Assembly (NCBI GenBank): GCA_027064945.1
Contig: JAMOPB010000490.1
Coordinates: forward strand, 1-5,112
Direction: 5' to 3'
DNA from: Candidatus Cloacimonadota bacterium
GTDB lineage: Bacteria; Cloacimonadota; Cloacimonadia; Cloacimonadales; TCS61
Length of the DNA: 5,112 bases
How positions within the stretch are numbered: the stretch's first letter is position 1; every line of letters starts with the position of its first letter. Positions 1-5,112 of the stretch are shown here, in pieces. The notes below the pieces were generated by a model, which saw nothing but the letters and a program-made list of their open reading frames with translations, had not been told where the DNA came from and searched no databases. The translations under genes were made by a program, and so were the position numbers.

Positions 1-2
1 AC

Positions 3-101
3 CATAATGGAACTGATATTAAGATAAAAAATAATAAAAATTTAACAAATCTTTGCATTGAGTCTCCTGAAATTTCGTGTGCTAAATTATTACTAAAATA
101 G
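3..101 (+). CDS. possible 3' end of an upstream gene (partial, unidentified)
   Basis: Frame 3 is open from the left edge of the window to a TAG at 99-101, giving about 32 residues that end in ESPEISCAKLLLK. The other two + frames hit stops within the first 27 bases. The stretch has a mix of charged and hydrophobic residues, as a real C-terminus might, but in DNA this AT-rich an open run of this length can occur by chance. No family is recognisable. No convincing terminator follows it; only a weak all-A/T inverted repeat is present near 134-151. It would lie about 228 bases upstream of the peptidase gene on the same strand. Confidence 0.35.
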   Translation, partial: HNGTDIKIKNNKNLTNLCIESPEISCAKLLLK

Positions 102-329
102 CATCACACTGTTAATTTTTAGCGAGTGCTTGTTTATTATTTATCTAATAATTTGTCTATAGTAAAATCAGATTTTGTGATAAATAAATTATTTAAAAGG
201 TATAAAATAAAATGATAACTTCCAAAAGAAATGGTTGGTAATTGCCAAATAATTTTGAAATACTTGACACCGTCGGCGAAGTTTAAGCGGTTGTAGGTTA
301 TTGAAAAATATTATGAAGGAGATATAAAA
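102..329. other. gene-free leader upstream of the M3 peptidase
   Basis: No coding region is supported here. The sequence is very AT-rich except for a short island of higher G+C at about 268-297. A TTGACA hexamer at 264-269 matches a sigma-70 -35 box, but no good -10 box lies 16-18 bases downstream. A TATAAAAT string at 201-208 looks like a -10 element but lacks a well-spaced -35 box. The peptidase promoter is probably somewhere in this stretch, but I cannot place it. Confidence 0.5.
315..323 (+). promoter_or_regulatory. Shine-Dalgarno site of the M3 peptidase gene
   Basis: GAAGGAGAT contains the AGGAG core at 317-321, eight bases before the ATG at 330. It is a near-ideal ribosome binding site and fixes the start of the peptidase. 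The strong site argues against an organism of typical Bacteroidia type, where Shine-Dalgarno sites are generally weak or absent. Confidence 0.85.
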
Positions 330-2375
330 ATGGAAAATATTAAAAACAATCCGCTATTAAGCGGAGAACGTGTTGGTAAATATGAAGCAATCCCGTTTCA
401 TCTATTTAAAACCGAGCATTTTGCGCCGGCATTGGAAGTTGCTTTGAAAGAAGCTTACGAAAATGTGGATAAAATCAGAAAAAATAATGACGCACCAACT
501 TTCGAGAATACACTTTTGGCTATGGAAGATTGCAGCGAAAAATTAGATTACGTTACCACCATCTATTTTAATCTTATGGGAATGGAATCTGATAACGAAT
601 TTAAAGCCTTAGCTCAGGAATTCGGTCCTAAATTATCTGCTTTTTCATCAAGCATCACACTAGATCCTGTTATTTTTGAAAAAGTGAAGAAATTATATGA
701 AAATCGTAATGAAGTAGATTATAATTCAGAGCAATTAAGATTATTGGAAAAAACTTATAAATCATTCGTTAGAAATGGTGCTAATTTGAATGAAGAAGAT
801 AAAAAGAAATTGCTTGAGATCAATCAAGAAATGTCAAAACTTGGTCCCCAATTTTCTAATAATGTATTAAATGCAACCAATGCTTTTGAATTGCATATTA
901 CAGATAAAAAAGAGTTGGTAGGAATTCCTGAATCTGCATTAGAAGCAGCAGCTTATTTAGCTAAACAAAAAGGGAAAGAAGATGGATGGTTGTTTAATTT
1001 GCAGTATCCAAGTATTTTGCCGATTCTTACTTATGCTGAAAATCGTGAATTACGTAAGAAAATCAATTTGGCTTACGGATCAAGAGCTTTCAGAGATGAA
1101 TTTGATAATCAAGAAATCTTAAAAAAAATAGCTAAATATCGTCATCAAAGGGCACAACTTCTTGGTTACAAATCGCATGCAGACTATACTCTTGAAGAAA
1201 GAATGGCTGAAAATCCAAAAACAGTTTTTGAGTTTTTAGATAAAATTTATGATGCCGCAATTGAAAGAGCTCGCGAAGAAGTTTCAGAATTAGAAGAATT
1301 TGCTAAGAAATTGGATAATATCGATAAATTGGAAGCGTGGGATGCTAGTTTCTATTCTGAAAAGATGAAAAAAGAAAAATTTGATTTTGATGAAGAAGAA
1401 TTACGTCCTTATTTCAAAGTAGAAAACGTTGTGAATGGAGTTTTTGAAGTTGCAAAAAAAATGTATGATTTGGATTTTGTAAAAGTAGATAAAATTCCTA
1501 TTTATCATGAAGATGTTACAACTTATGAAGTTTATACAAAAGATCAATTTGTCGGTTTGCTATATGTAGATCTTCATCCGCGTGATACAAAACGTGGCGG
1601 TGCATGGATGACAACTTTCCGAGGTCAAGGTCTCCAGCACGGAGAAGTGAAAAGACCGCATGTTGCAATTGTTGCAAATCTTACACCAAGCACAGAAACA
1701 AAACCTGCTTTACTCAGATTGAATGAAGTAACTACTATTTTCCATGAGTTTGGTCATGCATTACATGCTCTTCTTTCAGATTGTTATTTTGCTTCTTTGG
1801 CAAGTCCAAACGTTTATTGGGATTTTGTAGAATTACCTTCTCAAATTATGGAAAACTGGGTAACAGAAAAAGAAGCATTAAAACTGTTTGCTAAACATTA
1901 TGAAACAGGAGAAATTATTCCTGATGAATTAATCGAAAAAGTGAAAAATTTAAGACAATTCCATGCCGGAATGGCTAATATTCGTCAATTATCTTTAGGT
2001 TATCTTGATATGGCTTGGCATTCTGCTGATCCGTCAAATATAGAAGATGTGGCGAAATTTGAAGCTGAAGTTTCTGAAAAAACAAGATTGTATCCTGAGA
2101 ATGAAAATAAAAATACTTCAACATCTTTTTCTCATGTTTTTGCAGGCGGTTATTCCAGTGGTTATTATTCATATAAATGGGCTGAAGTGTTAGAAGCTGA
2201 TGCTTTTGAAAAGTTCTTAGAAGAAGGTATTTTTAATAAAGAAACAGCTGCTTCTTTCCGTGATAATATATTATCAAAAGGTAATACTAAACATCCTATG
2301 GATCTTTATGTAGCCTTCCGTGGGCGTAAACCGGACACAGAAGCTTTGCTTAGAAGAGATGGATTGTTGAAATAA
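330..2375 (+). CDS. M3 family zinc oligopeptidase (peptidyl-dipeptidase Dcp / oligopeptidase A type)
   Basis: This is a cytoplasmic zinc metallopeptidase of family M3, which degrades short peptides. Dcp members remove C-terminal dipeptides, while OpdA members cut internally. The zinc motif HEFGH is at residues 472-476, with H472 and H476 as ligands and E473 as the catalytic base. The third ligand is E501 in VELPSQ, 29 residues after H472, the spacing found in thimet oligopeptidase. The substrate-binding segment HVFAGGYSSGYYSYKW is at 602-617, with H602, Y608, Y612 and Y615 at the family positions. The N-terminus (NPLLS, then IPFHLFKTEHFAPAL) is typical of Dcp/OpdA proteins, and residues up to about 220 are mainly helical and charged. 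The length of 681 aa is normal for the family. No signal peptide or membrane segment is visible. A strong Shine-Dalgarno site sets the start and an intrinsic terminator follows. The gene appears intact and monocistronic. The family call is very secure; the Dcp-versus-OpdA choice is not, so no symbol is given. Confidence 0.95.
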   Translation: MENIKNNPLLSGERVGKYEAIPFHLFKTEHFAPALEVALKEAYENVDKIRKNNDAPTFENTLLAMEDCSEKLDYVTTIYFNLMGMESDNEFKALAQEFGPKLSAFSSSITLDPVIFEKVKKLYENRNEVDYNSEQLRLLEKTYKSFVRNGANLNEEDKKKLLEINQEMSKLGPQFSNNVLNATNAFELHITDKKELVGIPESALEAAAYLAKQKGKEDGWLFNLQYPSILPILTYAENRELRKKINLAYGSRAFRDEFDNQEILKKIAKYRHQRAQLLGYKSHADYTLEERMAENPKTVFEFLDKIYDAAIERAREEVSELEEFAKKLDNIDKLEAWDASFYSEKMKKEKFDFDEEELRPYFKVENVVNGVFEVAKKMYDLDFVKVDKIPIYHEDVTTYEVYTKDQFVGLLYVDLHPRDTKRGGAWMTTFRGQGLQHGEVKRPHVAIVANLTPSTETKPALLRLNEVTTIFHEFGHALHALLSDCYFASLASPNVYWDFVELPSQIMENWVTEKEALKLFAKHYETGEIIPDELIEKVKNLRQFHAGMANIRQLSLGYLDMAWHSADPSNIEDVAKFEAEVSEKTRLYPENENKNTSTSFSHVFAGGYSSGYYSYKWAEVLEADAFEKFLEEGIFNKETAASFRDNILSKGNTKHPMDLYVAFRGRKPDTEALLRRDGLLK

Positions 2376-2386
2376 TAAATTAATCT

Positions 2387-2431
2387 AAAAAAGTAAGCCG
2401 TCTTTCATTTGTTATGGAAGTCGGCTTTTTT
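2387..2431 (+). terminator. intrinsic terminator after the M3 peptidase
   Basis: AAGCCG (2395-2400) pairs with CGGCTT (2422-2427). After a single T-T mismatch the stem continues with CTTTCAT (2402-2408) against ATGGAAG (2414-2420), including one G-U pair, around the loop TTGTT. A run of six T (2426-2431) completes the terminator. An A run (2387-2392) on the other side gives a U-tract on the opposite strand too, so it may work in both directions. It lies about 20 bases after the peptidase stop codon. Confidence 0.85.
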
Positions 2432-2484
2432 ACTGGGAAAAATATTTCATTTTAAAAAAGAAATAATAACACAATTTCTTTGTC

Positions 2485-2510
2485 CACGAATTGCACGAAT
2501 AAACACGAAT
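2485..2510. repeat. triple CACGAAT motif (dispersed intergenic repeat type)
   Basis: CACGAAT occurs at 2485-2491, 2494-2500 and 2504-2510, a near-helical spacing of 9 and 10 bases. From memory, similar short arrays of CACGAAT-type words are dispersed in the intergenic DNA of many environmental bacteria. Their function is not known to me. The copy here is compact and lies between a terminator and other repeats. Confidence 0.6.
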
Positions 2511-2624
2511 GTTTATGGATATAGGCATTGTCATTGTTGAAATACTATATTTTCAGTTTTAGCGCAACTGCTTAGTGTTTTGAGATTTGAGGTTACTATG
2601 TTTCTCAATTCAAAATTATTTACG

Positions 2625-2699
2625 CTTTTCACTTCTCACATTTCATTTCTCACTTGTCACATTCTACATTATACATTATCCATTATCCATTATACTTTT
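2625..2699. repeat. G-poor repetitive tract with four tandem CATTATM heptamers
   Basis: The + strand here is almost entirely C, T and A, with a single G at about 2656. The first part repeats variants of TTCTCAC and TTTCAT. The second part is a clean tandem array of four heptamers: CATTATA (2667-2673), CATTATC (2674-2680), CATTATC (2681-2687) and CATTATA (2688-2694). The strand asymmetry and simple periodicity indicate non-coding repeat DNA that probably expands by slippage. Confidence 0.65.
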
Positions 2700-2709
2700 G
2701 CATTAAAGG

Positions 2710-2754
2710 TCATCCAGAGTGATTCCGATTTATCGGAATTGTATCGAAGGATGA
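2710..2754. repeat. 45-bp nested inverted repeat (REP/MITE-like element)
   Basis: The outer arms TCATCC (2710-2715) and GGATGA (2749-2754) are perfectly complementary. Inside, ATTCCGAT (2722-2729) and ATCGGAAT (2732-2739) form a perfect 8-bp hairpin with a two-base loop. The outer sequence resembles the 'CATCC...GAGTGA...TCGAAGGATGA' words that I recall as dispersed intergenic repeats in several bacterial phyla. No transposase or target-site duplication is evident, so it could be a REP-like palindrome, a very small non-autonomous element, or a folded RNA. Confidence 0.6.
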
Positions 2755-2854
2755 AGACAGCATAACGATTTTGTTGAACTTCGATATATTGCAACATTCT
2801 TACTTAGTGTGATTTTTATAGTTCATCAATTCCACCGCATTATGGGTGAAAATT

Positions 2855-2884
2855 ATGATATTTTCTTTTTTCATTGCTATGATA
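2855..2884 (+). promoter_or_regulatory. possible sigma-70 promoter for the reductase gene
   Basis: TATGAT at 2879-2884 matches five of six consensus -10 bases. ATGATA at 2855-2860 is a weak -35 match (four of six) at an 18-base spacing. Transcription would begin about 45 bases before the ATG at 2936, which fits that start and not the longer frame. Such matches arise easily in AT-rich DNA, so this is tentative. Confidence 0.25.
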
Positions 2885-2923
2885 AGAAATTTTTTTCAAT
2901 TTGGCATCACAATAAATTTATTC

Positions 2924-2930
2924 AAGAGGA
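2924..2930 (+). promoter_or_regulatory. Shine-Dalgarno site that sets the reductase start
   Basis: AAGAGGA, with GAGG at 2926-2929, lies six bases before the ATG at 2936. It supports the start at MDNYDVVIIG over the in-frame ATG at 2846, which has no comparable site. Confidence 0.8.
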
Positions 2931-2935
2931 TAAAA

Positions 2936-4111
2936 ATGGATAATTACGATGTGGTTATTATAGGAGCAGGTCCGGCAGGGAGCACAGCAGCAAAATATGC
3001 AGCTTTGGGTGGTGCAAAAGTTTTAATATTGGAAAGAGACCGAGAACCCGGTATTCCGGTTAGATGTGGGGAAGGAGTATCAGAAAAAGGTTTGAGCGAA
3101 TTTATTCAAATAAATAAGAAATGGATTTCAGCTGAGATTGATGTTGCAGAAATTCATTCTCCAAATGGAGAAAAAGCTATCTTGCGTAATAATGGGAAAG
3201 GTTATATCTTAGAACGAAGAATATTTGATAATGAGCTGACAAAATTAGCTACGAAAAATGGTGCAAACATCCTTACAAAAACGGATGCCATTGGCTTGAT
3301 TTTTGAAGATAATAAAATTGTAGGTGTGAAGATAAAACATTTTGATAAAGTGTCTGAAATTAAATGCAAATTAGTAATTGGTGCGGATGGAGTGGAATCT
3401 CGTGTGGGAAGATGGGCAGGTTTGAAAACTCATTTACTACTTTCTGATTTGCACACTAGCATGCAATATACTGTTACTAATATTGATATTGAAAGTAATA
3501 AAGTTCAATTTTATTTTGGAAACAATTTAGCTCCGGGCGGATATGCTTGGGTTTTTCCTAAATCAGGTGACTCTGCTAATATTGGAGTGGGAATTGCTGC
3601 TGATAAATTAGGAAATAAAAGTGCTAAAGATTATCTGGATAAATTTATAAAAAGATATTTTCCTAATGCAAAAATTCATTGTCAGATTTGCGGTGGAATT
3701 CCTACTGCAAATAGATTAGAAAGAATTTTTGCAGATAATATTATGCTGATTGGAGATGCTGCAAGACAGTTAAATCCTATAACGGGCGGGGGAATTATTC
3801 AAGGTATGATTGCCGGGAAAATTGCTGGCGAAGTGGCAGCATTAGCTGTGAAAAAGAAAAAATATACTGCCGATTTTCTTGAAATCTATCAAAAAAGATG
3901 GGATAGGAAATTAGGTAATACACATAAAATATTCTATAAGTTGAAAAAACGATTATTTAATATGAACGATGCGAGATTTAATCGGTTAATAGAAGAATGT
4001 CAAAACATACCGGAAAATAAATCCGGCTTAAGAATCATTTTTTTAAGAATTTTAAGGAAAAATCCAACAATGGCTTTGAAAGCTGCAAAAGGATTTGTTT
4101 TGGGTAAATAA
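2936..4111 (+). CDS. geranylgeranyl reductase family FAD-dependent oxidoreductase (archaeal-type)
   Basis: This flavoprotein of 391 aa belongs to the geranylgeranyl reductase family, whose members saturate isoprenoid double bonds in archaeal lipids, menaquinone side chains or the phytyl chain. The FAD dinucleotide fold opens at residue 4, with GAGPAG at 10-15 and the ribose-binding E33. The active-site motif RCGEG has C44 at 43-47. GADG is at 149-152. YAWVFP at 203-208 followed by GVG at 217-219 matches the YxWxFP-x8-GxG signature of archaeal reductases. The second FAD motif GDAARQLNPITGGGI is at 273-287. No membrane segment is obvious. A frame extending to an ATG at 2846 would add 30 residues ahead of the FAD strand and is not used: the family begins next to that strand and the ribosome binding site favours 2936. 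C249 and C252 form a CxxC just before GGIP. The natural substrate cannot be told from sequence alone. Confidence 0.9.
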   Translation: MDNYDVVIIGAGPAGSTAAKYAALGGAKVLILERDREPGIPVRCGEGVSEKGLSEFIQINKKWISAEIDVAEIHSPNGEKAILRNNGKGYILERRIFDNELTKLATKNGANILTKTDAIGLIFEDNKIVGVKIKHFDKVSEIKCKLVIGADGVESRVGRWAGLKTHLLLSDLHTSMQYTVTNIDIESNKVQFYFGNNLAPGGYAWVFPKSGDSANIGVGIAADKLGNKSAKDYLDKFIKRYFPNAKIHCQICGGIPTANRLERIFADNIMLIGDAARQLNPITGGGIIQGMIAGKIAGEVAALAVKKKKYTADFLEIYQKRWDRKLGNTHKIFYKLKKRLFNMNDARFNRLIEECQNIPENKSGLRIIFLRILRKNPTMALKAAKGFVLGK

Positions 4112-4132
4112 TCACGTTGTAAGAATAACACA

Positions 4133-4181
4133 TTTTTTTTAAAAAAAAAGGCAACTTATGAATTGAGTTGCCTTCTATTTT
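4133..4181. terminator. shared bidirectional terminator between convergent genes
   Basis: AAGGCAACT (4148-4156) pairs perfectly over nine bases with AGTTGCCTT (4166-4174) around a nine-base loop. On the - strand the hairpin is followed by a run of nine T (complement of 4141-4149), a strong terminator for the gene ending at 4210. On the + strand the trailing sequence CTATTTT is weaker but could end the reductase transcript, which stops at 4111. The adjoining T8A9 run (4133-4149) is itself palindromic. Confidence 0.85.
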
Positions 4182-4209
4182 AGATATTTTCTGATAATGA
4201 AAAAATGGA

Positions 4210-5112
4210 TTATTGTGAAGTATTTTTTTTAGTTTCCTTCAACAATTCTTTTACTCTTTGCTGTGTGATATACAATTCCTTCGCAATATTTTCATGTGTC
4301 CAACCATATTCTGCTAACTTATTAACAGCTATGATTTGCATTTTTTCAGATCCAAATCCACTTGTAGAAAATTGATTTTCATTTGATGAAACAGAAGTTA
4401 TTTTTTTCTTACGTGATAAAATCCTAATTAATAAAATTATTACGACTATTCCTAAAAATATTGCAATATAAAAATATAATGGGAAGACTTGAAAAATAGA
4501 TAAAAAATTTAGTTTTGGATTCTGCTTTTGCATCGGCTGTGCCGGTTGAGTATTTACTGGTTTTGCAATTTGCTTCTGTTCTTGTACTTCCAATGTGCCT
4601 TTTTTATCTTGTTTTGGTATCTCAACCTTTTTCTCTTCAATAGTGTCTTTTTTATTCTGTTTAGGTGTCTCAATCTTTTTTTCTTTAAAAGCAGTTAGGA
4701 TGTTCTCTGCCTTTTTTGATCGTCCGGTTGACTTGTAGAATTTTGCAATAGCTATTGCATCCTCTTCATTTTGGGGAGAACGAGTTTTAATGAAATCTAT
4801 CACAACTTTATATTTATTTTTGTTTTCTGCAAATTCCATTTTATCATATACAGGAATCTCTTTTCCGAAATTACGTAAATCAAAATCAATTATTAAGTCA
4901 TTATCATTTAAAGAATAGGTTATTGCATTTAAAAGATGATTTTTAGGTGTCTCCAAAGATTTTACGTCATAATCTTTTTGGCAGTTTTGAACCTCGATTA
5001 TCAAGTGATTGCCATTTTGTGAAGTTTTCAATTCCGGTTTTCCATTAAATACTAAAACACTACGATTTGCTACTTGGTAATCACGTTGATAGTAATCTAA
5101 CAAAATAGCAGA
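4210..5112 (-). CDS. membrane protein: extracytoplasmic AMIN-like domain, one TM helix, cytoplasmic HTH-like tail (5' partial)
   Basis: Numbering is from the TTG at 5103, but the frame stays open to the window edge (S-A-I precedes) with no ATG or ribosome binding site, so the true start and probably a signal peptide lie outside. Residues 14-104 form beta-strand-like segments (NHLIIEV, NDLIIDFDL, YKVVIDF) resembling the AMIN domain of cell-envelope proteins. Residues 112-140 look like one TPR-type helix pair (AIAKFYKSTGRSKKAENIL). A K/E/P/Q-rich linker (141-197) contains two 16-residue tandem repeats. One transmembrane helix spans about 208-226 and is followed by RILSRKKK, so the C-terminus should be cytoplasmic. 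Residues 254-289 form a compact helical module (NKLAEYGWTHENIAKELYIT, then QQRVKELL) of helix-turn-helix type. No named family is recognised. It may link envelope state to a cytoplasmic target, but that is inference. It ends at the shared terminator. Confidence 0.8.
   Translation of the reverse strand, partial: SAILLDYYQRDYQVANRSVLVFNGKPELKTSQNGNHLIIEVQNCQKDYDVKSLETPKNHLLNAITYSLNDNDLIIDFDLRNFGKEIPVYDKMEFAENKNKYKVVIDFIKTRSPQNEEDAIAIAKFYKSTGRSKKAENILTAFKEKKIETPKQNKKDTIEEKKVEIPKQDKKGTLEVQEQKQIAKPVNTQPAQPMQKQNPKLNFLSIFQVFPLYFYIAIFLGIVVIILLIRILSRKKKITSVSSNENQFSTSGFGSEKMQIIAVNKLAEYGWTHENIAKELYITQQRVKELLKETKKNTSQ
4588..4683 (-). repeat. two tandem 48-bp repeats inside the linker of the membrane protein
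   Basis: Two adjacent 48-bp units (4636-4683 and 4588-4635) encode EKKIETPKQNKKDTIE and EKKVEIPKQDKKGTLE, with 11 of 16 residues identical. By direct comparison 38 of 48 bases match. Most changes are conservative (I/V, N/D, I/L), which suggests an older duplication kept as a charged spacer between the extracytoplasmic domain and the membrane. Confidence 0.8.

Larger units (their letters stand above)
2376..2935. other. repeat-rich intergenic region between the peptidase and the reductase
   Basis: These 560 bases hold no supportable gene. After the terminator they contain, in order, a triple CACGAAT motif, a G-poor tract with tandem heptamers, a nested inverted repeat, and a possible promoter and ribosome binding site for the reductase. 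A 61-codon frame opening at 2580 runs through the repeats and has no ribosome binding site or family resemblance, so it is not called. The separate elements are listed individually. Confidence 0.75.

Noticed and set aside
264..296. TTGACA box as promoter of the peptidase
   Set aside because: The -35 hexamer is perfect, but no sequence at 16-18 bases downstream resembles a -10 box; the closest candidates are badly spaced.
1975..2172. 65-codon - strand open frame inside the peptidase gene
   Set aside because: It lies opposite the conserved catalytic C-terminal part of the M3 peptidase, has no ribosome binding site and no family resemblance. It is a shadow of the real gene.
2485..2510. CACGAAT triplet as a CRISPR array or transcription factor iteron
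   Set aside because: Units are only 7 bases with 2-3 base spacers, so it is not CRISPR. Regular spacing could suit an iteron, but there is no initiator gene and such words are known to me as dispersed repeats.
2580..2765. 61-codon + strand open frame in the intergenic region
   Set aside because: Its sequence is produced by the heptamer tract and the nested inverted repeat, it has no Shine-Dalgarno site, and its composition is that of repeat DNA.
2846..2935. 30-residue hydrophobic N-terminal extension of the reductase
   Set aside because: It could look like a membrane anchor, but the family starts next to the FAD-binding strand, and the clear Shine-Dalgarno site is just before the ATG at 2936.
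5101..5103. TTG at 5103 as the true start of the membrane protein
   Set aside because: The frame continues open to the window edge, there is no ribosome binding site in the remaining nine bases, and the protein would lack the export signal its topology needs.

Overview
The window is AT-rich DNA of bacterial type, roughly one third G+C by eye. It holds two complete genes on the + strand and one partial gene on the - strand, separated by intergenic DNA that is structured and repeat-rich. Both complete genes have clear purine-rich Shine-Dalgarno sites. The gene set is a cytoplasmic M3 oligopeptidase, an archaeal-type geranylgeranyl reductase, and a membrane protein with an extracytoplasmic domain and a cytoplasmic helix-turn-helix-like tail. 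Together with 'CACGAAT' and 'CATCC...GGATGA' intergenic repeats of a kind common in FCB-group and environmental genomes, this suggests a low-GC FCB-group bacterium. Candidatus Cloacimonadota is one candidate. This placement is inference only, because no marker gene is present.

Layout from left to right. Positions 3-101 may be the 3' end of an upstream + strand gene. A gene-free leader follows to 329. The M3 peptidase (330-2375, 681 aa) has all the zinc and substrate-binding signatures of the Dcp/OpdA/thimet family and ends at a good intrinsic terminator. A 560-bp intergenic region (2376-2935) then carries several repeats in succession: a triple CACGAAT motif, a G-poor tract with four tandem CATTATM heptamers, and a 45-bp nested inverted repeat. 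Two copies of a diverged ordered word pattern flank the last two. The geranylgeranyl reductase family flavoprotein starts at 2936, not at the further-upstream ATG at 2846, and ends at 4111. A strong hairpin at 4148-4174 lies between the two convergent genes and probably terminates both. The - strand gene (4210 to the window edge) is open at its 5' end.

The three genes do not look like one operon. The first two are separated by a terminator and 560 bp, and the third is convergent. The most interesting items are the - strand protein, whose architecture is like RodZ turned inside out, the archaeal-type isoprenoid reductase in a bacterial setting, and the repeat mosaic between the first two genes. 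I saw no CRISPR array, tRNA, rRNA, transposase or phage gene.
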